A stretch of DNA of 64,000 nucleotides from assembly GCF_000225505.1 (NCBI RefSeq), contig NZ_BACI01000087.1:18415-82414 (forward strand), given 5' to 3'. The notes under the pieces were generated by a model. The model was not told where the DNA came from and searched no databases. It saw nothing but the letters and a program-made list of their open reading frames with translations. Positions 8,086-17,570 of the stretch are shown piece by piece; the first letter of the stretch is position 1; each line of letters starts with the position of its first letter. Source of the DNA: Gordonia alkanivorans NBRC 16433 (GTDB lineage: Bacteria > Actinomycetota > Actinomycetes > Mycobacteriales > Mycobacteriaceae). Both the position numbers and the translations under genes were made by a program.

Positions 8086-10077
8086 TCACTGCAGCGTGGC
8101 GTCGTCGCCCATCACGGCACCTTCACGACGCGGGTCGGCGCCGCCGATCCACCCGGAGTCGTGGCGCATGATCGCGCTGAGACCGCTGGACTGTTCGTCG
8201 ACGGACACCTCTTCGCCCCGTTCGCGGAGGCCCCGCACCAGCGGATCGTGCGCGCCGTCGTCGGCGGTGTCGACCAGTGGGTGTTCGCCACCGACGTTCG
8301 ACGTCGGGGTGTTGGCCGAGCCGAAGTCGATCATCGACACCGCCTGCTGCGGGTTCAGGCCCCAGTCCAGCATTCCGACAAGGGTTTTCACGACGAACTG
8401 GATGATGACCGATCCGCCCGGCGAACCCAGCGCGGCGATCACCTGTGCCGGCGCGCCGTCGGTGCCCGGTTGCATCACCAGGGTCGGCGCCATCGACGAC
8501 CGCGGACGCTTACCGGGGGACACCCGGTTGGCGAGCAGGGCGCCGTCGTCGTCGCGCGGTTCGGCCGCGAAGTCGGTGAGCTGGTTGTTGAGCAGGAAGC
8601 CGTCGACCATGTGGTAGCTGCCGAACGCCGATTCGATGGTCGTCGTCATCGATGCGACGTTGCCGTAGCGGTCGGCGACGGTGATGTGGCTGGTGCCGTG
8701 TTCGTTGCCGGGATGCGAACCGAGCGGGACCGGACCGAGGTCCCCGGCCGGTGCCTCACCCAGGGAGGAATCGGGTTTGATCAACCCGGCGCGCGCCTGC
8801 AGATATGCGGGATCGAGGATGGTCTCGACGCCGCGTCCCGGCAGCGGCACGAAATCCGGGTCGGCGACGTACTTGTCACGGTCGGCATAGGCGAGTCGCT
8901 CGGCCTCGGTGATCAGGTGCACCGCTGCGGGATCCGGCCGGCCACCGTCCCGGCTCGCCTCGGCGTCGCCGTCTGACTCGGTGGGTCGCATCGACGGCAG
9001 GTCGAAGTTCTCCAGGATGCCCAGCGTGGAGGCGACGGCGATGCCGCCCGACGATGGTCCGGGCATCGCCACGATCTGGCGGCCGCGGTATCCCGTCACG
9101 ATGGGATCGCGGGTGACCGCCCGGTAGTTGCGGAGGTCGTCGACGGTCATGAGGCTGGGCGTCAGACCGCCCGCGGTGCTGCCCGCCTCGGCGACGATCG
9201 CCTGCGCGAGCGGGCCGTCGTACATCGCGTCGGCGCCGTCGGTGGCGAGTACACCAAGGGTTTTCGCGTAGGCGGGGTTGACCAGGTCGGTGCCCGCGGG
9301 CTTCGCCGTGCCCTCGTCGGTCAGGAAGTAGGTGCGGGCTTCCTGGTCGGCCTTCAGGTCAGGCGCGGAGGCGGCGATCGCCCCGGCCAGCCGCGGGCTG
9401 ATCTCGAAACCGCTGTCCGCCAGAGTGATCGCCGGGGTGAACAGGTCACGCCAGGTCTGCTTGCCGTACTCGCCGTGGACCATGTCGAGCATCCGCAGCA
9501 CGCCGGGGACGCCGATCGATCGTCCCGAGGCGCGGGCACTCGGCACGGGTGGTGCGGGGTCGGTGGGGGAGATCTGCGTCAGGTAGGTCTCGGTGGCAGC
9601 CGCGGGGGCCGTCTCGCGGCCGTCGAAGGCGCGCACCGAGTTCGACGCCGCATCGTAGTAGAGGGCGAAGGCGCCGCCGCCGATACCCGACGACTGCGGT
9701 TCTACGAGACCGAGCACCATCTGCGCGGTCACCAGGGCATCGGCCGCAGTCCCACCGTCGCGCAACACCTCGCACGCCGCGCGGGTGGCCAGCGGATTGG
9801 CCGTCGCCGCGGCGTAGGTCCCGGTGACGACCGGTTTCATCCCGCTCCGGTAGCCCGAAGCGATCTCGGGTCGGGTCGCGATGTCGGTGGGGGCGGCCGA
9901 GACCTCCTGCGCGTCGATCAGTTCGCCGTTCGGGATCTCCGCGCAGGTGACCGGCGCGGCGGAAGGCTCGTCGGTGTCGGTTCCGCACGAGGCGACGACC
10001 AGTGCTGCGGCGACCGCGGCCACCGTCAGCCGGAGGCCCCGGGATCCGGGATGAGGACTTCCCCGACGGCGTCTCAT
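8086..10077 (-). CDS. ggt: Gamma-glutamyltransferase, lipoprotein
   Basis: A 663-aa enzyme that hydrolyses or transfers the gamma-glutamyl group of glutathione-like or poly-gamma-glutamyl substrates outside the membrane. The N-terminus is a lipoprotein signal: basic start, hydrophobic stretch and the lipobox VASC near residue 30. The proenzyme cleavage site is visible as GTSHITVADRYGN; the Thr near residue 461 would become the N-terminal nucleophile of the small subunit. SGGIAVASTLGILENF and GSPGGSVIIQF are further family blocks. It lies 16 nt behind an MFS exporter gene on the same strand, so they probably share a transcript. Confidence 0.92.
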   Translation of the reverse strand: MRRRRGSPHPGSRGLRLTVAAVAAALVVASCGTDTDEPSAAPVTCAEIPNGELIDAQEVSAAPTDIATRPEIASGYRSGMKPVVTGTYAAATANPLATRAACEVLRDGGTAADALVTAQMVLGLVEPQSSGIGGGAFALYYDAASNSVRAFDGRETAPAAATETYLTQISPTDPAPPVPSARASGRSIGVPGVLRMLDMVHGEYGKQTWRDLFTPAITLADSGFEISPRLAGAIAASAPDLKADQEARTYFLTDEGTAKPAGTDLVNPAYAKTLGVLATDGADAMYDGPLAQAIVAEAGSTAGGLTPSLMTVDDLRNYRAVTRDPIVTGYRGRQIVAMPGPSSGGIAVASTLGILENFDLPSMRPTESDGDAEASRDGGRPDPAAVHLITEAERLAYADRDKYVADPDFVPLPGRGVETILDPAYLQARAGLIKPDSSLGEAPAGDLGPVPLGSHPGNEHGTSHITVADRYGNVASMTTTIESAFGSYHMVDGFLLNNQLTDFAAEPRDDDGALLANRVSPGKRPRSSMAPTLVMQPGTDGAPAQVIAALGSPGGSVIIQFVVKTLVGMLDWGLNPQQAVSMIDFGSANTPTSNVGGEHPLVDTADDGAHDPLVRGLRERGEEVSVDEQSSGLSAIMRHDSGWIGGADPRREGAVMGDDATLQ

Positions 10078-10093
10078 GGACCTCAGCGTACGG

Positions 10094-11467
10094 TCACCGG
10101 GCAGACCGGACCGACCGAACGGCGATGCCCACCCCGATCACCGCGAGACAGGCGAAACCGAACGTCAGCAGTCGTGCCGATCCGACTGCATCGGCGCCGA
10201 AGCTGACGAGCAGACCGGCGGCTGCCGACCCGACGGTGTTGGCGACCATCTGCACGGAGTTGATACCGGCCGACGCCCGAGCGGCCTCGGCCTGATCGGT
10301 GGTGATGCCCATGGCGGCGGTCGCGATGTGCGGGAAGGCCATGCCGATGCCCATGCCGGCGACGACGAGGCAGGCGTACCAACCGGCGATCGCGATCGGT
10401 GCGGTCGAGGACTGGAGGAGGCCGTAACCGGCCATGCCTGCGGCGAGGAACGCCGGCCCCGCGATGCGGGCCGCCGACGCCGAACGGCCGCGGGCCCACG
10501 TGCTGCTGGCGATCTGCGCGACCGTCCACCCGGTCGACAGCGCGGCCGGCAGAAGGCCCGCGGCGAATGGGGACAGGCCGCCGACCTGCTGGCCGAACAG
10601 AGGGAGGAAGGCCTCGGCGGTCGACCCGGCCGCCAACACCGCGATCGAGAGATAGATCCACTTGAGCGGATTGCCCACCGAATAGGTGAGGCGGGGGAGC
10701 AGGCCGGTGTCGCCATGTCGGTCCACGGCGACGAACCCGGCGAGGGCGAGCAGCGCGACGGCGCCGAGAACCACGACCGCCGTCGTCGAACCGGAGACCG
10801 CGGCCACCGAGACGGCCCCGGCCGCGACGGTCACCGCGGCGAGCGACGCCCACGGCAACGGGTGCCGTTCGTCGGAGCCGCGACCTCGCGGGAGCACCTG
10901 CCCGGCCACCGCGGCGATGGCAAGCGTGACCACGGTGAGGAACCAGAAGGAACCGCGCCACAGTCCGACCTCGGCGAACATACCGCCGATCGCGGGCCCC
11001 ACGATGTTCCCGACACCCCACATCGCCGAGATCAGAGCCACGGCCCGGCCCCAGATGCGCTGCGGCAGTGCGATCTGCACGACCGCGAACGCCAGGCCCG
11101 TGAGCAGTCCGCCACCGAGTCCCTGGATCAGCCTGCCGGCCAACAGGATCGGCATGGTCGGGGTGAGCGCGCAGACCAGCGAACCCGCGGCGAACGCGGA
11201 GAAGCCGATCAGGTAGGCGCCCCGTGCGCCGAACTGCGCCAGCGCGCGTGTGACCAACATCGACGCCACGACGGAGGCGATCAGGAAGACCGTGACGACC
11301 CAGGCGTAGAACTGTTCGCCGCCGATGTCGGCGACGGTGCTGGGCAACGAGGCCGAGGTGAGGAAGGTGTTGATGGCGAAGACGAGGATGCCGCCGGCGA
11401 AGACCGACACCGCGGCGCGGTGTTCACGGGCGAGGAGTTCGGACCATCCGCCCGTTGACGTCGACAC
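10094..11467 (-). CDS. MFS transporter
   Basis: A 457-aa membrane protein with about 12-14 hydrophobic helices. The MFS motifs are GRLIQGLGGGLLTG in helix 4 and WGVGNIVGPAIGG in helix 5, the latter typical of drug:H+ antiporters. GTG start at 11467; TATTCT at 11476-11481 (minus strand) lies 8 nt before it, so the message is probably leaderless. It is followed by ggt after 16 nt. Export of a small peptide, amino acid derivative or drug is possible; the substrate is unknown. Confidence 0.82.
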   Translation of the reverse strand: MSTSTGGWSELLAREHRAAVSVFAGGILVFAINTFLTSASLPSTVADIGGEQFYAWVVTVFLIASVVASMLVTRALAQFGARGAYLIGFSAFAAGSLVCALTPTMPILLAGRLIQGLGGGLLTGLAFAVVQIALPQRIWGRAVALISAMWGVGNIVGPAIGGMFAEVGLWRGSFWFLTVVTLAIAAVAGQVLPRGRGSDERHPLPWASLAAVTVAAGAVSVAAVSGSTTAVVVLGAVALLALAGFVAVDRHGDTGLLPRLTYSVGNPLKWIYLSIAVLAAGSTAEAFLPLFGQQVGGLSPFAAGLLPAALSTGWTVAQIASSTWARGRSASAARIAGPAFLAAGMAGYGLLQSSTAPIAIAGWYACLVVAGMGIGMAFPHIATAAMGITTDQAEAARASAGINSVQMVANTVGSAAAGLLVSFGADAVGSARLLTFGFACLAVIGVGIAVRSVRSAR

Positions 11468-11606
11468 CGTCTGAAAGAATATCCGACCCGACGACGGCGG
11501 TCAAATCGGTCGGCCGTGTCCCGCACCCGGAGGCGGTGCCGACCGGATAGTGTCGATCGGGAACAGCACGGCCACACCGGCCGGGCACGCGAGAACGGGG
11601 TAGAGC

Positions 11607-12047
11607 GTGGGAGTGGTACGTCATCAGGCCGTGGTCGATGCACCTCGGGACAAGGTCTTCCAGTACGTCGGCGGGTACCAGAACGTTCCCGAGTACCTGA
11701 TGGGGGTGACCCGCTTCGAGCCGAGGACCGAACAGACCCAGGGCCTGGGCTCCGTCTTCGAGCTGTCGATCGACGTCGGTCCCAAGAAGCTCAAGTCGGT
11801 TGTGGAATGCACCCGGTACGTCGTCGACGAACTGATCGAGCTCAAGGCGATCGAGGGTTTCCAGGCCGACACCACCTGGCGGTTCCTCGACGCCGACACG
11901 GGCACCGAGCTGCAGGTGGAGTTCAGCTACACCCTGCCGGGCGGTATCGCGGGTCGAGTGCTCGGTGGCATCGTCGGGCCGTTCGCCGCCCAGGCCATCA
12001 AGCACACGGAGTCCACCATCGTGAAGAACGTGGCTGCCCGGGGCTGA
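11607..12047 (+). CDS. SRPBCC (START-like) family protein
   Basis: A 146-aa cytoplasmic protein of the polyketide cyclase/SRPBCC fold. The N-terminal strand VRHQAVVDAPRDKVFQYVGGYQ and the WRFLDADTGTELQVEFSY core fit the family, and the C-terminal helix (FAAQAIKHTESTIVKNV) is typical of coenzyme Q10-binding/COQ10-like members. Such proteins bind hydrophobic ligands. GTG start at 11607 with GGGG 7 nt upstream. It stands alone between two minus-strand MFS genes; ligand unknown. Confidence 0.75.
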   Translation: MGVVRHQAVVDAPRDKVFQYVGGYQNVPEYLMGVTRFEPRTEQTQGLGSVFELSIDVGPKKLKSVVECTRYVVDELIELKAIEGFQADTTWRFLDADTGTELQVEFSYTLPGGIAGRVLGGIVGPFAAQAIKHTESTIVKNVAARG

Positions 12048-12054
12048 GCACGCC

Positions 12055-13701
12055 TCAGGTTCCGGTGACCCCGTCGGCCGCGTCGTCGTCGTCGTGCGTG
12101 ACGACGCGGTTCGGCAGGTTCTTCGAGAAGAGCAGAGCCAGCACGAGCAGGACGAACACGATGAACAGGGCCTGCTGGATTGCGGCGACCTGCGCGTCGG
12201 CATAGGCGTCGGACACGGCCTGGGCGCCGGACTCCAAGCCGCCGGAGTCCAAGCCGCCGGAGTCCAGGACCAGGGTGCGTGCCTGATCCGCCGAGATGAT
12301 CGGTACCCCGGCGTCGTCGACGGTCGAGGTGATCTGCTGTTGCTCTGTGGCGGACAGTGATTCGGTGTTGCCGACGGCGGAGAGGAAACCCGACGACAGC
12401 AGGAGGATGAACACCGAACCCGCCACCGCCGTCCCGAACGACGAGCCGAGGTTCTGGAAGGTGCCCTGCAGCCCGCCGACCTCGGAGGTGTCCTTCTCCT
12501 CGACCGCGGACATGTTGACGTTGCCGAGCTGGGAGGCGAGAAGGCCGAAACCCGCTCCGACGACGAACATCCCGATGGCGAAGGCCACACTCCGCAGGTC
12601 GACCCCGACCGCGGCGATCACGAAGAGGACGCCGAGGGCCATGATGATCTGTCCGCCGCGGGCGATGAAGCGGGCGGAGCGTCGTGCGGTGAGCCACGAT
12701 CCGAGAACCGAGAACAAGACCAGGCCCACCGAGAGCGGCAGGATCTTGACCCCGGTCTGCAGCGCATCGCGCCCCAGCATCGTCTGCAGGTAGACCGGCA
12801 CCACGAAGAACAGGGCGGCGATCGCGAAGTACTGGGCGAGGAATCCGCCGAGGCCGCTGCGCAACGCGGGGATCCGCAGCAGTTCGACGCGGAGCAGTGG
12901 CTGCCGGCCGGTACGGGCAAGCGTGCGTTGACGATCGACGAACAACCAGAGCACGACGACACCGATCAGCAACAGGTAGGCGACCGGCGAGACGCCCAGC
13001 GGGGCGATCTCGGTGCCGCCGACCTCCGGCGGGTGCTGCGGCTTCAGCCACCCCCAGGTCTTCGACTGCAGCACTCCGTAGACGATGAGGGCCAGGCCGC
13101 CGGAGGATGCGAGGACGCTGAGCGGGTCGATCCGTACGTCGCGGTCGCGTTCGACGTCGTGGATCAACGCCGCCGCGAACAGGACGACGACCATGACCAC
13201 CGTCTCGGCGACGAAGACGTAACGCCACGAGGCGTAGGTGGTCATCAGGCCGCCGAGCAACGGGCCGACGGCGGCGGCGAGTCCGGTCACCGCGCCGAGG
13301 ACCGAGAACGCGGTGACCCGTGCCTTTCCGGTGTAGTTGATGGCGGCCAGGGAGGCGATCGCGGGGATCACGAGCACTGCGCCGAGTCCCTCGACCAGGG
13401 ACCAGCCCAGCATCAGGACGGTCAGGTTGGGGCTCAAAGCGGTCGTGAGGGAACCGATCCCGTAGATGACGGCACCGATCTTGAAGGCCCGCGCGCGACC
13501 CATGAGGTCGCCGAGTTTGCCGCCGGTCAACATGAACGCCGCCATCGTCAGAGCGTAGAACGTGATCGCGGCCTGCATGCCGGTGATCGAAGTGTCGAGA
13601 TCGGCTGCCACGACCGAGATCGACACGTTCATGACGGTGCTGTCGAGCACCATCACGAATTGGGAGACCGCGAGGATGACGATGACCGACCACGAACGCA
13701 T
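12055..13701 (-). CDS. MFS transporter, DHA2 family (14 TM)
   Basis: A 548-aa transporter with about 14 hydrophobic helices. VLDSTVMNVSI near residue 19 is the DHA2 signature (LDxTVxNVA), and GGKLGDLMGRARAF is the motif A loop between helices 2 and 3. A periplasmic loop of about 80 residues lies between the last two helices and includes a short SGGLD repeat. Proton-driven multidrug export is the usual role. It is convergent with the SRPBCC gene and lies upstream of the lcpR TetR gene on the same strand. Confidence 0.85.
   Translation of the reverse strand: MRSWSVIVILAVSQFVMVLDSTVMNVSISVVAADLDTSITGMQAAITFYALTMAAFMLTGGKLGDLMGRARAFKIGAVIYGIGSLTTALSPNLTVLMLGWSLVEGLGAVLVIPAIASLAAINYTGKARVTAFSVLGAVTGLAAAVGPLLGGLMTTYASWRYVFVAETVVMVVVLFAAALIHDVERDRDVRIDPLSVLASSGGLALIVYGVLQSKTWGWLKPQHPPEVGGTEIAPLGVSPVAYLLLIGVVVLWLFVDRQRTLARTGRQPLLRVELLRIPALRSGLGGFLAQYFAIAALFFVVPVYLQTMLGRDALQTGVKILPLSVGLVLFSVLGSWLTARRSARFIARGGQIIMALGVLFVIAAVGVDLRSVAFAIGMFVVGAGFGLLASQLGNVNMSAVEEKDTSEVGGLQGTFQNLGSSFGTAVAGSVFILLLSSGFLSAVGNTESLSATEQQQITSTVDDAGVPIISADQARTLVLDSGGLDSGGLESGAQAVSDAYADAQVAAIQQALFIVFVLLVLALLFSKNLPNRVVTHDDDDAADGVTGT
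12233..12262. repeat. In-frame 15-bp tandem repeat in the MFS gene
   Basis: Two identical 15-bp units, 12233-12247 and 12248-12262, followed by a degenerate third copy. They encode repeated LDSGG residues in the last extracytoplasmic loop of the DHA2 transporter. Unit length is a multiple of three, so copy-number change would keep the frame. Confidence 0.7.
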
Positions 13702-13756
13702 CGCGGAACTCCCCTCAGCTGGAAAGTGATCCGACGATTGTCCCAGCCGGGAGCCG

Positions 13757-14449
13757 TCAGCGTGGCGGATCGAGCATCGGGACGAGGAATCGTCTCGCGA
13801 TGTCGGCCAGCTGGGCGTCGTCGGTGATGTCGACGACGCGACTCGGCACGGTGAGGAACGACGCCGAGATGCGCACCATCATCTCGGCCACGATCTCGAC
13901 ATCGAGGTCCTCGGAGATGTTGCCGGCCAACTGTTCTCGCCGTAGCTGGGCGGCCACGAACTGTTGCACCACGGACAGCAGGAGGCCGTCGTCGCCGATC
14001 ATCGATTCGATGAGCATGCTCGATTCGGAGTCGGCCATTCCGCTGATCAGGGGGTTGCTCGCGACGGCCCGCAATGATCCGACAAATCCGACGACCACGC
14101 GCTCGGCGACCGTCTGCGCGGCCGGGATGTCGGTGCGGAACTGGTCGAAGTAGCGCCGGAACTCGCGCAGCACCACCTCGTCCACCAAGGCGTCCTTGGT
14201 GGCGAACTTCCGGTAGAGGGTCACCCGCGTCACGCCCGCGTTCTTGGCGACCTTCTCCATCGGGGTCCGCTGGATGCCGAGTCGGCAGAAAAGGTCGAAG
14301 GCGGCGTCGAGGAGGCGTTCGGCGGTCGGATCGGATTCGGTGTCGGTGGGGTTCACCGACCCGAGGAACGCGCGGTGGATGACCGAACTCGACGACGAGC
14401 CGGCCGGCATCATGCCCGGATTCGGGATGTCTGCTGCGGACAACTGCAT
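13757..14449 (-). CDS. lcpR: TetR-family regulator, LcpR-like
   Basis: A 230-aa TetR regulator. The helix-turn-helix is MEKVAKNAGVTRVTLYRKFATKDAL, about residues 60-85; the C-terminal ligand domain is helical. I chose the ATG at 14449, which has AGGAAGG upstream; the frame stays open to 14578, but that would run through the intergenic promoter. It is divergent from the lcp gene with 150 bp between starts. In Gordonia polyisoprenivorans a TetR protein, LcpR, sits in this position and controls lcp expression, which is the basis for the name. Confidence 0.8.
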   Translation of the reverse strand: MQLSAADIPNPGMMPAGSSSSSVIHRAFLGSVNPTDTESDPTAERLLDAAFDLFCRLGIQRTPMEKVAKNAGVTRVTLYRKFATKDALVDEVVLREFRRYFDQFRTDIPAAQTVAERVVVGFVGSLRAVASNPLISGMADSESSMLIESMIGDDGLLLSVVQQFVAAQLRREQLAGNISEDLDVEIVAEMMVRISASFLTVPSRVVDITDDAQLADIARRFLVPMLDPPR

Positions 14450-14536
14450 CGGCGATTCCCTTCCTGTGGCGATCGATCTGCCCGGATCAATGATCGCAAA
14501 TCCGAGAATGTCGGTGTGTCCTGAGTCACTCGATGC

Positions 14537-14589
14537 TATCAAGGATACAAGGTTACGAGAATTGTCACATTGATACATCGGACTAGATG
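14537..14589 (+). promoter_or_regulatory. lcp promoter with candidate TetR operator
   Basis: The gap is markedly AT-richer than its surroundings. An inverted repeat TATCAA (14537-14542) / TTGATA (14570-14575) and a direct repeat GATACA (14544-14549 and 14572-14577) surround TTGTCA at 14562-14567, a plausible -35. TAGATG at 14584-14589 is a possible -10 after a 16-bp spacer. An LcpR-like protein bound to the repeats would cover the -35. Elements are seen; their function is inferred. Confidence 0.4.
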
Positions 14590-14599
14590 GGACGGGGTC

Positions 14600-15822
14600 A
14601 TGGAAGATCTGAACAGACGCAGGCTACTCAAGGCCGGAGGAGTGGTCGGGGCAGCCGGCGCGGTGGCCGCGGTGGCTCCGGCGACACCGTGGACGTGGTC
14701 GCCCGCGAACTCGCTGCCGGGCCGCGGCGCGGGCACCGACCCGCGCACACTCTGGGACGACGAGGCCGACCCGGTGATCGCCAAGGTCATCGACAGCGGT
14801 CAGGCGCCGAAGGTCAACAAGCTGCTGCGGACCTGGCACAAGAACGCGCAGCCGCTGCCGGCCGGGCTGCCGCCGGAGCTGCGCGACTTCATGGAGCACG
14901 CACGGCAGCTCCCATCGTGGACCGACCAGTCCAAGCTGGCCGACGCGGTGAAGTTCAACGAGAAGCGCGGCACGTATCTCGGCGTCATCTACGGCTTCGC
15001 GAGCGGCATGATGAGCACCCTCATCCCCAAGGAGGCGCGTGCGGTCTACTACTCCAAGGGCGGATGGGATCTGAAGGACCGCATCTCCAAGACCGCCAAA
15101 CTCGGCTACGACATCGGCTCGCTCAACGCCTACCAGCCCGGCGGCGAGATGGTCGTGACCTGCCTGAAGACCCGGATGGCGCATGCCGGCGTCCGACATC
15201 TCCTTCCGCAGTCGCCGCACTGGGTGCACTCTGCGTCGGAGGACGTGCCGATCAGCCAGGCCGACATCATGGTGACCTGGCACAGCCTGCCGACCACCGT
15301 GATGCGCAACTTCCGCAAATGGCAGGTGCCGATCGCCGCCGACGAATCGGCAGGATTCCTGCACTCGTGGCAGATCACCGCACACATGCTGGGCGTCAAG
15401 GACGAATACATCCCGGCGTCGTGGAATGCGGCCGAATCCCAGGCGAAGCAGGTGCTCGACCCGATCCAGCACCCCACGCCGGAGGGCCGCAAGCTCGCGG
15501 ACATGTTGCTCGACCTCGGCATGAATCTGGACCTGACCCTGCTCTCGCGCGGAGTGCTCGGGGCATTGACCCGGTTCATGCTCGGCGACAAGGCCGCCGA
15601 CGGGCTGAACATCCCGCGCGAACCCGTGTGGACGCCGCTGCTGGAGACCGCCTGGACGCCGTATGTCCTGGTCCGTGAAGGCCTGTTGAACGTCGGCATG
15701 CCGCGCGAGGCGTACTGGATGATCGACGAATTCCTCCGCCAGTTCGTACTCTTCTACATGTCGGAACTGCGGATGCCGATCAACATCGAGATCCCGGTGT
15801 TCAACAACCCAAGTACAAGTAG
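14600..15822 (+). CDS. lcp: Latex clearing protein (rubber oxygenase), 3' frameshift
   Basis: A haem-b dioxygenase of the DUF2236/Lcp family, which cleaves double bonds of cis-1,4-polyisoprene outside the cell. A twin-arginine signal (RRRLLKAGG) near residue 6 directs Tat export. The Lcp core KEARAVYYSKGGWDLKD followed by RISKTAKLGYDI holds the conserved Glu, Lys, Arg and Thr near the haem. Read as is, the frame fails to stop and continues to 16645 over the antisense acyltransferase gene. Adding one C to the CCC run at 15808-15810 gives FNNPKYK and a TAG at 15820-15822, making 407 aa, the size of known Lcp proteins. So either a one-base deletion at the last codons or a sequencing error. The ATG at 14600 is preceded by GGGACGGGG. 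Confidence 0.85.
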
Positions 15823-15904
15823 CCCGTGCAGAAGTGGTCCGACGCCCCGAACGGGTCGACCTCGACCCCCACCGGCGGTCAACCCCTCTCAGCCGCCGAC
15901 GAGG

Positions 15905-17200
15905 CTACGAGGTTTCGGCTCCGACCGCTCGGTCCTGTTTCTTCTCGCGCCGTTTCGGCAGCAGGGGGATGCGGGGCCGGGCGGTCAGCCATTTGCTGAA
16001 CGGGAGACGCAGCAGCAGGTCGACGACGATCAGCGAACTGCTGAGAACGACCGCGATGAGGATCAGCGACCGCAGGATCGCGGAGTGCGGGAACCACTCG
16101 AACAGTCCGCTGAGGAAGCCGACGCGCCCGAGGACGTCGAGGATGAGCGGGTGCACGGCGAACACGCCGAACGCGCGCAGTGTCGCCTGCGAGACGAACT
16201 TCGCCGCGGCCGGTCGTCCCGCTGCGCGCCGATCGTCCCAGACGAGACCGATCAGCCACAGCAGGGCGAACCCGCCCACGAGCCACGGCAGCGACACCGG
16301 ATTCCAGGCGGTGTTCGCCTTCCACGGGACATTGCCCGGCGAGGTCGCCAGCAGGTAACCGGCGACGGTGAAGGCCGCACATCCCGCGGCGACGAGCACC
16401 ACCGTGGCCATGTGTTCACGCAGCCACTTGTCCACGGCCTGCTGGTGCTGCGCCGCGAGCACACCCATGGCGACGAACAGCGCGTACATCGGCAGCGTCT
16501 TCCAGAGGTGGTGATAGGCGACGTCCCAGGCGGCGCCCGACGGCCGCGGCAGGTACTGGTAGATGACGAACATCGTGATCTGGATGAGCGCGCCACCGGA
16601 CAGCAGGAGCCACGGCCGGTTGCGGCCGCGGTCGAAGATCCATGAGATGAGCGGGAAGAACAGATAGATCTGCATCGAGATCAGCAGGAAGTACAGCTGG
16701 TACTTGCCCTCGCCGACGAACAGGTCGTGCACGAGCCCGGAGAGCCACTCGCCGGCGGGCGGGAAAGGGTTGTCCCGGATGATCACGTGATCGGTGACCG
16801 CGTAGATGAGCGTCCAGGCGAGATAGGGGCCGACGACCAGGCCGAAGCGACGACGCCAGAACTGCACCGGCGACATCTCGCGCCCCTGCATGCTCAGCAC
16901 GAGGACGTAGAGCGTCACTGCGACGAACCCGTAACGGGTGAGGTGGCACAGGGTGCCGACCAGATTGGCGCCGCGGACCTCGTCGGGTCCGCCGTTGATC
17001 GCGTTCACACTGTGCGCGACCACCACGAAGGTGAACAAGAACACGCGCACGAAGTCGGCGGTGTGAGCGCGAGAGCGCGATTTCCCGAACGGGGTGGCAG
17101 CCGGGGTCGTCGTCGCCGGCGCGACGCCGGTCGTGTCCGACTCCGCAGACGTGCCGGTCTCGCTGTCGGCGGTGCGCGCCGAGCCCGCTGCGTGCACCAA
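15905..17200 (-). CDS. Acyltransferase 3 family membrane protein
   Basis: An integral membrane acyltransferase (OafA/YrhL type) with about ten helices; such enzymes move acyl groups onto sugars or lipids of the envelope. The first helix has ADFVRVFLFTFVVVAHS with the conserved His, preceded by an Ala/Thr-rich cytoplasmic tail. The frame is open to 17299, but GGGGAGG (17209-17215, minus strand) lies 8 nt before a TTG at 17200 and 11 nt before a GTG at 17197, so the start is one of these. It is convergent with lcp; read-through from the frameshifted lcp would run antisense to it. Acceptor unknown. Confidence 0.78.
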   Translation of the reverse strand: MVHAAGSARTADSETGTSAESDTTGVAPATTTPAATPFGKSRSRAHTADFVRVFLFTFVVVAHSVNAINGGPDEVRGANLVGTLCHLTRYGFVAVTLYVLVLSMQGREMSPVQFWRRRFGLVVGPYLAWTLIYAVTDHVIIRDNPFPPAGEWLSGLVHDLFVGEGKYQLYFLLISMQIYLFFPLISWIFDRGRNRPWLLLSGGALIQITMFVIYQYLPRPSGAAWDVAYHHLWKTLPMYALFVAMGVLAAQHQQAVDKWLREHMATVVLVAAGCAAFTVAGYLLATSPGNVPWKANTAWNPVSLPWLVGGFALLWLIGLVWDDRRAAGRPAAAKFVSQATLRAFGVFAVHPLILDVLGRVGFLSGLFEWFPHSAILRSLILIAVVLSSSLIVVDLLLRLPFSKWLTARPRIPLLPKRREKKQDRAVGAETS

Positions 17201-17450
17201 CGCAAAGACCTCCCCGGTTGACCAAACTGTTACCCGACCGAAGTGTACGGGCCGAATCTGGCAGGAACCCCAATGCCGGGGTGGATCCAGTGGCGACAAT
17301 CACAGCCCGAATTGCCCGGTTCGTGCCTCCTGTCGACTATAGCGACGATCGGAAGCGGGTGCCGGATGGAGATGGTGCGGTCGGCGTCGAGCGCTGACGT
17401 AGACTGCCGTGTGGTCGTCACGCGGTGCCGCGCGCCGGCCTGGTTACTGC

Positions 17451-17526
17451 GCCTTCGTAGCTCAGGGGATAGAGCAACCCTCTCCTAAAGGGTAGGTCGT
17501 AGGTTCGAATCCTACCGAGGGCACCA
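17451..17526 (+). tRNA. tRNA-Arg(CCU)
   Basis: A full cloverleaf: acceptor GCCTTCG pairs with CGAGGGC (one G-T), D stem GCTC/GAGC, anticodon stem ACCCT/AGGGT, T arm GTAGG-TTCGAAT-CCTAC, discriminator A and an encoded CCA at 17524-17526. The anticodon loop CTCCTAA has CCT at 17484-17486, reading AGG. TAGACT at 17400-17405 may be the -10 box. Confidence 0.97.
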
Positions 17527-17570
17527 CTTGCCATTTCCTGGCTCGAACCTGCGCTCTGCGCGGGTTAGAG

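Noticed and set aside
15823..16645. Extension of the Lcp frame by ~270 residues
   Set aside because: It is Pro/Arg/Gln-rich antisense of the acyltransferase gene and appears only because the lcp stop was lost by a one-base shift.
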